The position numbers and the translations under genes were made by a program. A stretch of 64,000 bases of DNA from Candidatus Poseidoniales archaeon. Lineage in GTDB: Archaea > Thermoplasmatota > Poseidoniia > Poseidoniales > Poseidoniaceae. The notes beneath the pieces were generated by a model, which worked only from the letters and a program-made list of their open reading frames with translations, was not told where the DNA came from and searched no databases. Positions 43,001 to 50,701 of this stretch are shown here, piece by piece (the first letter of the stretch is position 1; each line of letters starts with the position of its first letter). The DNA is taken from positions 100,032-164,031 of the forward strand of contig QQRY01000001.1 of NCBI GenBank assembly GCA_003602575.1, in the 5' to 3' direction.

Positions 43001-45844
43001 CGCTTGTAATCTAATCAATGACCACTTGTATTCACATAGATTTACCAAACCATCTTGGTCAGCATCCCATGTAGCATCTTCTGCCCTATTTGGGTCTAGA
43101 CTCCAATTATTCCCTCCAGTGAATGTTGAGCCAACCCATCTTCTATTCTCAATCTCCCAACCATCAGGCATTCCATCACCATCAGAGTCATGATTAGTTG
43201 GGTCTGTCCCGTAATCGACATTGGAAAATGCAAGATATGTAGCATTTGCAGATTGTCCAGCTGCATCATCACAAATATATTCCATTTGGATACTATAGTG
43301 GCACCATAAATTAGAACTTTCATAAAAGAATCCGAAGTACTCTTCGCCATCACTCAAGCCATCGCCATCTGTGTCTCCTACTTGCGGATTGGTGGAATTA
43401 TAACCTTCAGGAGTTCTAGCCTCATAGCGATATTCATCTATATTTGTCCACAGACGTTCAATAACACCATCACCGGATTGGTCAAGATCGATCCCATCAA
43501 AGTCAAAATCAAGTAAACCATCCCATGGGTCTGTAGGGTCTAAACCATTACCTAATTCCCATCCATCAGGGATTCCATCACTGTCTGAATCGTTTGAGCC
43601 CGGGTCTATCAATTCTAGATTTGAGTATTTTCCGGGAGATGAAGCTCCAAAGACTGTCATATTACCATCTAGGTTAATAGTGGCTAATTCAACAATTGAA
43701 CCAGGTATTGTTTCTTCTTGAAGAATTTGATAAACATTGGTATAATCTCCCGAAAGAGTCCAAGTTCCACGATTTGAACCAAGTATTATCTCCTGTCCCG
43801 TAGAGTGGATTGAGTAAATATCATTCAATTCTCTTGAAGGAGTAATATCTGTGCCTGGGTTTTCCAAAAGTCCACTATGAATAATCACATTATCAACTAA
43901 TTTCAGTTGGTGAAGTCCTGAAGGAGTTCCAAACCATAGAACCTGTGGATTTGATGGCGATGGCCCATCAAGCATTATGTCTCTTATCTCTGCAGGATTT
44001 GCATTCGAACCAGAGGCCAATAGTCGTAATTCATTGATTGATGTATCAATTCCAAAATCTTCCTCGGAGAAGTAAACGCGCCATTCAGGAATTGATGAAT
44101 CTCTAGCTGAGTCGGTTTTTACCAACATAAGACCCACATCGGTTGCTACAAATAATGTTAGATCTCCATCCATCAAACCGTGTTCAATATCGTTGACCGA
44201 TGTATTTACCTGAGATAAAGCATTAGAAATACCGTCGCCGACTGAATGAGTGATTTCAATCAAACCACTACTACTAACCTCGAAGACGTTTCCTGAACCA
44301 TTATATCCTAATCCAATTATGTGAGTATTAGAACTGGAAATTTGTAGTGTTGCTATCGAACTAATAGTTTCAGACATAGACCATTCCCAAGTGCTAAGGG
44401 AGTTAGTAAAACCATCTACCTGTATCCTAGCCACTCCTAAACCGACACTTGATGCAAACGCTATTGCATATAGTTCATCATCATCATATACCAACTCAGA
44501 GTCAAATAATTCTACACCTTGAGGCATCCATACATCAACGCTAGTAGTTGTTTCATAATCGAAAATTGTAAGTCCATATTTTGTTGTAATGTAGACAATA
44601 TCTTCTACTACCTCTATTTCTCTAACATCATGATTAAGAATACTATATGGTTCACCTTGTGCTCCAAAAGTAATTGGATAACTATACAATGATAGGTCTT
44701 CATGGGAATCATAAATTACTGACTTCAGTCCTGACATTACATTATTTCCGTCATCCTCGTAAATAAGATACTCTTCAAGATTAGAAAGTTGTTCACCTAA
44801 TTTCAATGCTGTAGGAGTTCTACTAACATCAGGTGACAGTACACCATCTCTATTAGAATCCCAACCATCATCATCTCCATCAAATAATGCACTGCTTCGA
44901 TTTAGTGGGTCCAAACCAAAGTGAACTTCCCATCCATCGGGTATTCCATCACCGAAAGACGGGTAGATATTTCTTAGAAGATAACCATCCCAGTTATATC
45001 GGTCTGAATCTTCGAGCAACGGGTCAGTACCCAACCACATATCTTCGCCAATCTGAGTTGTTGAATCTGTGGCGCAAGCAGAAAGCAGATTCTGGAATGT
45101 CGCATTTGCTCCGGTAGGGATGTAAGGCCAATTGGTTAGCACTGAACCTTCAGGTAAGGTTGCAATGCACCAAAGACCATCTAGTTCTGTTGTGTGATTT
45201 TCTGGAGAACCAAAGCTATATTCCTCAGACGAGGTATACCACTCAGTTGGAGAAAGAATACCATCTCGGTTTACATCAAATCCATCATAGTCGGGATCTT
45301 CTAGCATATCGCTGGCATTGAGTGGGTCAAAACTATCACAATCATAACGCTGTGAGGCTGAGTCATAACCCCCGATTCTCAAACACATATAGGCTTCATA
45401 TCCATCTGGCATCCCATCACCATCAGTATCTGAACTTCTAGGGTCCAAATAACTTCTAACCCCTTCGCGGTCAACCACTCCAGTCAACCCACGTGAAAAA
45501 CCAGGATCAGTACATGTGGCAGGATACGGCCAGCAATATTCTTCAGTGGCATTCAAACCATCTTTGTCATTATCTACTAAAGCATCAGAAGCATCGTCTT
45601 TATCCATTCCTGGCATCGAAACAGAACGGCCATCGATAGCAGTGAAGTTTATCCACTCGGAAAATAAATTTTCATGCACATCAGGGATTCCATCTCCATC
45701 GGCATCAGTAGTGGGCGGCTCCTCGAAATTAGTGGTTTCTGGGTGTACGTTAGAAACTGGAGAAATTACAGGAAATTGAGACATGAAAAGTAAACTTACA
45801 ACAACGGCAACTGTAGTCAACAAAGTAGATTGGCTTCGACGCAT
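40097..45844 (-). CDS. Giant secreted protein with calcium-type (TSP3-like) repeats and a beta-propeller
   Basis: 1915 residues. The signal peptide lies in residues 1-28 (TLLTTVAVVVSLLFMSQF). Short Asp-rich modules of the form DxDGDGxPDGWE, about 14 in total, occupy residues 45-330 and 755-1900; they resemble thrombospondin type 3 and dockerin calcium loops, often followed by a WxLNPLDP phrase. Between the two arrays, about residues 375-750, lies a region of repeating beta strands (VYITTKYGLTIFD, LFVATDVGLMLVKT, ILGSNRGTWTLS), probably a beta-propeller. There is no C-terminal membrane span or sorting motif. Anchoring may be through other surface proteins. The function is unknown; it may be a calcium-stiffened matrix or adhesin. 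Confidence 0.85.
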   Translation of the reverse strand: MRRSQSTLLTTVAVVVSLLFMSQFPVISPVSNVHPETTNFEEPPTTDADGDGIPDVHENLFSEWINFTAIDGRSVSMPGMDKDDASDALVDNDKDGLNATEEYCWPYPATCTDPGFSRGLTGVVDREGVRSYLDPRSSDTDGDGMPDGYEAYMCLRIGGYDSASQRYDCDSFDPLNASDMLEDPDYDGFDVNRDGILSPTEWYTSSEEYSFGSPENHTTELDGLWCIATLPEGSVLTNWPYIPTGANATFQNLLSACATDSTTQIGEDMWLGTDPLLEDSDRYNWDGYLLRNIYPSFGDGIPDGWEVHFGLDPLNRSSALFDGDDDGWDSNRDGVLSPDVSRTPTALKLGEQLSNLEEYLIYEDDGNNVMSGLKSVIYDSHEDLSLYSYPITFGAQGEPYSILNHDVREIEVVEDIVYITTKYGLTIFDYETTTSVDVWMPQGVELFDSELVYDDDELYAIAFASSVGLGVARIQVDGFTNSLSTWEWSMSETISSIATLQISSSNTHIIGLGYNGSGNVFEVSSSGLIEITHSVGDGISNALSQVNTSVNDIEHGLMDGDLTLFVATDVGLMLVKTDSARDSSIPEWRVYFSEEDFGIDTSINELRLLASGSNANPAEIRDIMLDGPSPSNPQVLWFGTPSGLHQLKLVDNVIIHSGLLENPGTDITPSRELNDIYSIHSTGQEIILGSNRGTWTLSGDYTNVYQILQEETIPGSIVELATINLDGNMTVFGASSPGKYSNLELIDPGSNDSDSDGIPDGWELGNGLDPTDPWDGLLDFDFDGIDLDQSGDGVIERLWTNIDEYRYEARTPEGYNSTNPQVGDTDGDGLSDGEEYFGFFYESSNLWCHYSIQMEYICDDAAGQSANATYLAFSNVDYGTDPTNHDSDGDGMPDGWEIENRRWVGSTFTGGNNWSLDPNRAEDATWDADQDGLVNLCEYKWSLIRLQAIDGLLLESHGESPSAALNWSISDPNNVDSDGDTLPDGWEAVYACSWDSSRVGINPLNGSDAFKNPDGDGYDINHDGVLQPNEQFVNWLEFHIRTDLFDSTQTLDGVPIPDGFSTDLFANVSLLGMPQANFAERAAGSILASQLEISAGSCDPLDTDTDDDGMPDGWEIWFARWNLLEDKWTLNPLDPIDRWGDADEDGMTNWEEYNSIDPVYSETDQNRTSPKWFVTTIGSAYAFQAWAGILTDTSFGSFIDESQVNLTGKTADPNNPDTDGDGIIDGLELLFTTWNISSQKWTLNPLDPNDGLFDSDEDGINDLQEFALANSNPDNGIDHPEDAPLMHIDGDLLQPTEKAQRIFNMLITKETRGKRLLNDFNDWQNGEPANIFISVLMGITDPTNPDTDGDGMYDGFEYWFAEWNLEENLWGINPLIDGDVLLDSDGDSFDCDGDGNISLDERFSNLREWESRSWGKYSERNNVPQEVGILSFGTDAINAYMEEMGYTYLQARNGVYNDFIDKGQKSADRMAKINELDSDNFNRTLIGVADPTSSDSDGDSIPDGWEYCYAIYGMPDVTTENHWAANPVNPFDVNYDGDHDGWYDRNSFDVPAIQGEWDDRDFIPYQFIIQSGPGSLPFTNLMEWNNQTRPDLNDSDGDSVTFNTELSGSQVVSHDIDYNLSDGREVFKYGTNPMDNDSDGDMLPDWYEYSMAWNESNDNFSSYLQIMVQWIDGETGGECVTTTTSCLPLSLNGAILSRPELEFTWFTLDPADPVDANYDPDMDGNWDCSGAGCSYTPYTNFQEFFMISDIDLTSPNAVRLSPLIYQGQPVDEWWQFRGFLLGLGTSEEATKNYLKMDQQSSIDFRYVLIVDDKDSDFLILNTADDVVLTSGEWTDQWDIYYASSPLTAPVRIVGEHEFGWYNLDFDDDHIAEGSNPMNWDTDGDWIVDWFEVFDDEEDGIRGDSSPLRYDSRQTG
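40160..45720 (-). repeat. Degenerate coding repeats (Asp-rich calcium loops)
   Basis: About 14 copies of a roughly 12-codon unit, DxDGDxxPDGWE, recur inside the 1915-residue gene; the plus strand shows them as phrases like CCATCTCCATCGGTATCTG. Copies are spaced unevenly by 60 to 150 codons and are absent from about 43610 to 44740, where the beta-propeller is encoded. Long antisense open frames in this stretch are side effects of the repeats. Confidence 0.7.
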
Positions 45845-45930
45845 TCACATTCCACACTACAAAGCATACGCTTCGCTAAATCGATTGTCTCATTCTACAC
45901 TTATGAGCATGATGGAGCGATGTTCATACA

Positions 45931-45944
45931 ATATATCAGATATT
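45931..45944 (-). promoter_or_regulatory. Candidate TATA box of the 1915-residue gene
   Basis: The minus strand reads GATATATTGTATG within the divergent spacer between this gene and the WalJ-like gene. It is about 90 bp from the start codon, which would give a leader of about 60 nt. This rests on resemblance only. Confidence 0.3.
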
Positions 45945-46053
45945 TGCGATGAATCGCCCCTCGATAATGATAATTTATCCCAAAATAGCACTATTCGTCG
46001 ATAAGATACAGATTTATTCAAGACCCTTACGCGATGCGCATGGTTTGATAGGC

Positions 46054-46878
46054 ATGGCAATGAGTATTACTCACCTTGGAACTGGTAGTAGAGGCAACTC
46101 TACACTAGTGGAAGCAGGGGGGGTCTGTGTACTACTTGACCAAGGCTTCAGCGGCAGACAATTGGAAAAAAGGCTTGGTAGAATGAATCTTCTACCAACA
46201 GATATCGATTGTATAATGATCAGTCATCATCATGGCGACCATGGAGGCGGCGCCGCTATCGCCCAAAAGAAATGGGGAATTCAAATTCTAGCAAATGAAA
46301 GAACAGCGATGGAACTAAATTTAGATCCGATGAAAACAACATATTTTGGTTCTCTTGATTTAATCAAAATTGGAGATGATTTGTCAATCCTAACCGTCCC
46401 TGTGCCGCATAGCGGTGCAGATAATGTCGCATTTGTAGCAAACTATCGTGGTGAAAGGGCTGCAGTGATTACTGATTTAGGGTCATGGACTGATGAATTA
46501 GTTAAACATGTTCACAATTGCCAACATATTTCTATTGAAGCGAATTACGATGAAGATTTACTAAATAACGGACCATATCCATTTTCTCTAAAAGAAAGAA
46601 TAAGAAGTAGAGGCGGCCACCTTTCAAATAAACAAACAGGTGAATTTCTTGCTGAAGTTTGTACAGAAAATACCCGCAGCATTGTGCTAACTCACTTAAG
46701 CGAAAAAAACAATTCACCACATTTGGCTGAATCTACAATACTATATCATATCGGAGACTTCTTTAGTGGAGATATCGATATTTCTTTACAAGACGGACCT
46801 GAGAAAACACATTTTGTTAATGGAAAAGGTGATTTGCATCAGAATGTTGTTACGATAAAAAGCAAGTCTGAGAAATGA
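46054..46878 (+). CDS. Metallo-beta-lactamase fold hydrolase, WalJ/YycJ-like
   Basis: 275 residues from ATG 46054; ATG 46060 is equally possible, and the frame is open to 45949 without a good family match. The fold opens ITHLGTGSRGNSTLV, the metal site is SHHHGDHGGG, and later segments DLGSW and HLSEKNNSP carry the remaining ligands. This matches the YycJ/WalJ branch, whose bacterial members act in DNA or cell-envelope processes; the archaeal role is not established. It is a cytosolic enzyme with two metal ions in the active site. It is alone between divergent neighbours. Confidence 0.85.
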   Translation: MAMSITHLGTGSRGNSTLVEAGGVCVLLDQGFSGRQLEKRLGRMNLLPTDIDCIMISHHHGDHGGGAAIAQKKWGIQILANERTAMELNLDPMKTTYFGSLDLIKIGDDLSILTVPVPHSGADNVAFVANYRGERAAVITDLGSWTDELVKHVHNCQHISIEANYDEDLLNNGPYPFSLKERIRSRGGHLSNKQTGEFLAEVCTENTRSIVLTHLSEKNNSPHLAESTILYHIGDFFSGDIDISLQDGPEKTHFVNGKGDLHQNVVTIKSKSEK

Positions 46879-46898
46879 ATAAATCTTAGAATTCAATG

Positions 46899-46908
46899 AA
46901 AATATACC
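46899..46908 (+). promoter_or_regulatory. TATA-like box of the pilin operon
   Basis: GAAAATATACC lies about 25 bases before the ATG at 46930, the distance expected between TATA box and transcript start. The first pilin-like gene is therefore probably leaderless. There is no Shine-Dalgarno before that ATG. Confidence 0.45.
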
Positions 46909-46929
46909 ATTGACAAGGTCAATGCCTAA

Positions 46930-48015
46930 ATGATACCGAAGCATGAGAGTATCATGTCAAGTATTCGCCGATGCAAACTTGACAATAATATTACTCGAGA
47001 TGAAAGAGGAGTTAGCGAAGTTCTAGGAGTAATAATGATGCTTGCAATGGTCGTAAGTATCATGGGAGGAGTGTGGGTATTTTTGAACCCATATCTATCA
47101 GATTTCGAGGACAATACCAATTGGAATAAAGCAACTGGAATTGCTGATAGACTAGAGGATAGAATCGATGTCGTAGGCGATTCACCTAATGGAACCGGTG
47201 TTCGCCATAAATTATCTATGCAAAATTCCTTACTACAAGCAGTTAGCAATGTAGAACTATGGACTATATCTGCTGATCTAGTTTCCACTGACCAAATTTC
47301 GATTCGGAGTGTATCTGATAGTTCCATTGGAATTAGTTCTATGAATGAAACTGCACGTAAGGTGTCAATTACTACTAGTGATTCATATTTCGCAGAGACT
47401 TTTGTTTCATCGCAAACTGAGTCTATAGTGAACTACGATACCGTTAGTTCGGGTTGGAAAATGATAACTGTTTATGATAGCGAAGATATGCCTATACATC
47501 GAAGTATTAGTTATCCAATATCAGGGCTGAAGATAATCACTACACTTGAATCAGGTGAACATGAAATAAATATTGCAAATAATGCTAGAATTGAGCACTT
47601 TGCCAACGCCCCATGGGAAATCAGTAAGTACCCAAATATTCAGTTTGATGAATTGGCGTCAGGCGAATTTAGACTCTCAATACTACTGACAAATATCGAA
47701 GTTAATGGAACTCTGGGGATATCTTCTACACTTGGCATAGATATTTTATCTTCAGGAACTTTGACGCCATTCTCAGGATTTGGATATAATCTTAGGTTTA
47801 CAATGACCAACGAAATAGCCGCTGTTATTACTCCACAATACAATGAATTATGGCTTTCTGATTACTATCTAAACCGTGCTTCAGGAACATTGGATACATT
47901 CACAGGACTAGTCCCCTATGAGCGCTCCAGTGGCTTTGATGGGATCTCAGTTGAAACTCAAGGAATTCCGCTTTATCTGGATGTTAACATACAACAAGTG
48001 GTGGTTCAGAAATGA
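46930..48015 (+). CDS. Type IV pilin-like secreted protein, gene 1 of 3
   Basis: 361 residues. After a basic leader, the segment RDERGVSEVLGVIMMLAMVV (residues 23-42) is a class III signal: a charged stretch, Gly, then a long hydrophobic helix beginning VSEVLGV, as in archaeal pilins and haloarchaeal DUF7289-type proteins. A prepilin peptidase should cut after the Gly. The mature part is mostly beta strands. It starts the operon, and its TGA overlaps the ATG of the next gene (ATGA). No assembly ATPase or prepilin peptidase gene lies in the window. Confidence 0.75.
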   Translation: MIPKHESIMSSIRRCKLDNNITRDERGVSEVLGVIMMLAMVVSIMGGVWVFLNPYLSDFEDNTNWNKATGIADRLEDRIDVVGDSPNGTGVRHKLSMQNSLLQAVSNVELWTISADLVSTDQISIRSVSDSSIGISSMNETARKVSITTSDSYFAETFVSSQTESIVNYDTVSSGWKMITVYDSEDMPIHRSISYPISGLKIITTLESGEHEINIANNARIEHFANAPWEISKYPNIQFDELASGEFRLSILLTNIEVNGTLGISSTLGIDILSSGTLTPFSGFGYNLRFTMTNEIAAVITPQYNELWLSDYYLNRASGTLDTFTGLVPYERSSGFDGISVETQGIPLYLDVNIQQVVVQK

Positions 48016-50234
48016 AATTAAACTTCACCAGGGATGAAGAAGCAGTTTCCGCTGCAGTTGCTACTGTTCTCTTGTTCGGAGGAGTTGTTTCTATTATTGG
48101 CTTGATGTTAGTTTCTATGGTACCAATTATCGAAGAATTAGAAGGCTCTATCGAAAGAGGAGATATGTCGGCGCAAATGATGATTTTAGCTGAACAAACA
48201 GAATCATTGAGTGAAAGTGGAATGCCAGGAGATTCAACACAAGTTGACCTCATCCCCCTAGACGGTTCGCTAGAATGGGATGTAAGTCGAGGAGGAATGT
48301 GGTACTCATCCACATGGCAAAATGAATCTAGTTTCAGGATGAAAGATGTATTAGACTTCGATAATTCATTACAGATTAAACATCCAGAATCATTTACCTC
48401 AGCAGTTTGCTTTGATGACCTTAGATTAGGACCTTCTCGACCATTCATCTACACGCCACCTACCTGGGCTGATAGTGCTCATATAGCCATATCAACAGGT
48501 TTGGCAATTCCACTTGGACCAGTAGAAGTAAGAATTACTGATTCTGGAAATGTTATTCAAACCGCTGACCTACAGATATACGAGTCGACTCTTGTCGACT
48601 TAACCTCAAATAATGATCCAAAAATCACTTCTTCGCATGAATTAGTAGTAATTTATTCCAATGGAGAAGGAGGTACTTCCCTAATCACATCAACGCAACC
48701 GAACCCTACCGATAATACCGGTAAAACTTGGAATATACCAGTAGAGTCAGGAGTTAATAGAATTCATATTATTAGCGAAGACTCAAATCAAATACAAATA
48801 GAATCTTCAACTCTCTCTGAAACTCATTATGCAATTAATAATGAAGAATTTAGGACCGGAGTATCTTTCACTTACCAATTCACACTGCTGCAACCTGATG
48901 TCATGAGGATAACCACTAGTACTAATTCACAATTGATTCTGCAAACAGAAGTAAATAATTTGAGCGGAGCAACCACTCTGATAAGTCAAGATGGAAACCA
49001 CCTAGGTCACGCTTTCATATCACCTTCATTGGAAGGTAAAATGGAATTCACCAATCCTGGAGATGACAGTGTAACTGTGACATGGCGCGGAGGAGGTACT
49101 TCGATCGCATCTCAAGGCTCAACGATTGTGGCCTGGCCTCCTGCAGGAATCAATGGCGCACCAATGCTAGATGCAGATGGCGATATCTTTGCTACGTGGA
49201 AGGTTTCAAATCAAGGAAACTTAGGAGAAGGTACTCACATAATTCCTGCATCGGATACTGGGGCATCATCAGGAATTATACATGACATCATCATCCCAAC
49301 TGATTCTTATTCGCATTCATTGTCCATTTCTCGCGCTGGAATTTCAAGTGATTGGAATATCTCTGGAGACTCGGAAATTGAAGGAACTATAGAAAATCCA
49401 GTTCAAAATATTGAACAAGCAATTTCAGCAGGAACTTATCAAATGGAAGTGATTGATGGCCATCCACTCAAAGTTCATCATTTATCAGGAAATAGTGGAC
49501 TTGTACAAGCCTCACACGATGGGGCAGATAGATGTACTAGCGTCAATATGATGGCAAGTGGTTGGATTACTGTAGATTTACCATGGAACTCGATGAGTGG
49601 TCAAGAAGATTCTAAGATTATGGAAGCATGGAGAGAAGGTGATTTCCCCGCTAGTCTCAAAATTACATTGATTGGGCAAGAAGGTGGTTCGAGTCATTCT
49701 AATCTTGCTACATCTTGGGTATTTCACCTCTCAAGGCTTGCTTATTCATTCTCTTCATCAATTACTGGGATGGAAGTTGCGTACTCTGGAGGTGCAATAG
49801 TTACCAACCATCCAGAATTTAACCCTACAATAATTCGAGAACCTGTCGATCGCTCAGGACCAGGCCCTAGATTTGCCGCTACCATTCCTTCCTTACATCC
49901 AACTAGTGATGGAGTAATCGGGGGAGGAAGTTTAACCTTAGACATTGAGTTGTCATCTCGAGAGTCACTTGCATCTGATATTGCGTATGAAGTTAGAAGA
50001 GGATGGTCTGAACCCTACGGCTCTGCAATTGCAAATGATGCATCTGATGGCTTGGAACTTAGTGAAGACTGGGCAGTGTATCCCGGAAGATTGGACCTAT
50101 TAACAGACTATGTAGGATGGGTACCCGATCCAAGCATAGGCACTTCTGAAGCAGTATGGCATACTGCCGGTGAGCCAATTCAATTCTCATTACAAATATC
50201 ATCACTAGATGTGATGGTAAGGGAGGTGATTTAA
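48012..50234 (+). CDS. Large type IV pilin-like secreted protein, gene 2 of 3
   Basis: 740 residues. The N terminus MKLNFTRDEEAVSAAVATVL, followed by a long hydrophobic segment to about residue 40, has the same shape as gene 1, with the leader ending RDEEA. The mature part is Ser/Thr-rich and beta-predicted and ends without a membrane span. Such long pilin-like proteins are minor pilins or adhesive tips elsewhere. The start overlaps the preceding stop as ATGA; the stop overlaps the next ATG by one base. Translational coupling is likely. Confidence 0.7.
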   Translation: MKLNFTRDEEAVSAAVATVLLFGGVVSIIGLMLVSMVPIIEELEGSIERGDMSAQMMILAEQTESLSESGMPGDSTQVDLIPLDGSLEWDVSRGGMWYSSTWQNESSFRMKDVLDFDNSLQIKHPESFTSAVCFDDLRLGPSRPFIYTPPTWADSAHIAISTGLAIPLGPVEVRITDSGNVIQTADLQIYESTLVDLTSNNDPKITSSHELVVIYSNGEGGTSLITSTQPNPTDNTGKTWNIPVESGVNRIHIISEDSNQIQIESSTLSETHYAINNEEFRTGVSFTYQFTLLQPDVMRITTSTNSQLILQTEVNNLSGATTLISQDGNHLGHAFISPSLEGKMEFTNPGDDSVTVTWRGGGTSIASQGSTIVAWPPAGINGAPMLDADGDIFATWKVSNQGNLGEGTHIIPASDTGASSGIIHDIIIPTDSYSHSLSISRAGISSDWNISGDSEIEGTIENPVQNIEQAISAGTYQMEVIDGHPLKVHHLSGNSGLVQASHDGADRCTSVNMMASGWITVDLPWNSMSGQEDSKIMEAWREGDFPASLKITLIGQEGGSSHSNLATSWVFHLSRLAYSFSSSITGMEVAYSGGAIVTNHPEFNPTIIREPVDRSGPGPRFAATIPSLHPTSDGVIGGGSLTLDIELSSRESLASDIAYEVRRGWSEPYGSAIANDASDGLELSEDWAVYPGRLDLLTDYVGWVPDPSIGTSEAVWHTAGEPIQFSLQISSLDVMVREVI
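50221..50228 (+). promoter_or_regulatory. Shine-Dalgarno for pilin-like gene 3
   Basis: GGGAGGTGATTTAATG places a strong Shine-Dalgarno at the end of gene 2, directly before the ATG at 50234. It confirms that start. Confidence 0.7.
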
Positions 50235-50701
50235 TGAATAATTCAAACCTTCGAAAGGATACAAGCGCAGCTGCTACTGAACTTGGATATATTTTCACAT
50301 TTTTACTTGGCGTCCTACTACTCTCGATGTTCAGTTTGTGGGCATGGGACATTGAAACTGCCACTAGGGAAAGATGGAATGAACAAGCAATTCAAGCAAA
50401 TTTGGACGATATTGCCGCAGCAGTTGAACGTGCTGATGAGGCAAGTCGTATGGGGGATATTCAATATTCGGAATCAATCTATTGGCGAGCCACTGAAGCA
50501 GATGAAAATCAATTCACACTTAGTTTAACCAATAATTTATTGATTTTGGAAGATGGCTCGGGTGAACTTGATTTGGAAGTTTCAATCTCAGGCACAGGAA
50601 GCGGCCAACATTCCGGAGAGGTTCAACTATCGGGTGTAAGCACAATTTGGGTAGTTCACTCTGATGGAATAACTAGCGTTCAGCTTGAAAGACCACAGTA
50701 A
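50234..50701 (+). CDS. Small type IV pilin-like protein, gene 3 of 3
   Basis: 155 residues. The leader MNNSNLRKDTSAAATELG precedes a hydrophobic helix (YIFTFLLGVLLLSMFSLWAW, about 19-38), followed by a charged helical region (RERWNEQAIQANLDDIAAAVERADEAS) and a short beta-rich end. The form recalls the small major subunit of a pilus-like filament. It ends one base from the convergent STAND regulator gene. The three genes together look like a complete set of secreted subunits for a small envelope filament or adhesion complex. Confidence 0.65.
   Translation: MNNSNLRKDTSAAATELGYIFTFLLGVLLLSMFSLWAWDIETATRERWNEQAIQANLDDIAAAVERADEASRMGDIQYSESIYWRATEADENQFTLSLTNNLLILEDGSGELDLEVSISGTGSGQHSGEVQLSGVSTIWVVHSDGITSVQLERPQ

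Noticed and set aside
40160-45720. CRISPR array
   Set aside because: The repeats are in-frame coding units of variable spacing, not identical repeats with unique spacers.
41631-45779. Several plus-strand frames of 70-105 codons
   Set aside because: They are antisense to the repetitive Asp-rich 1915-residue gene, and their composition mirrors the repeats.
46930-48015. Archaellin gene
   Set aside because: The N terminus is pilin-like, but no archaellum motor or accessory gene follows and the sizes differ from archaellins; the general pilin-like call is safer.
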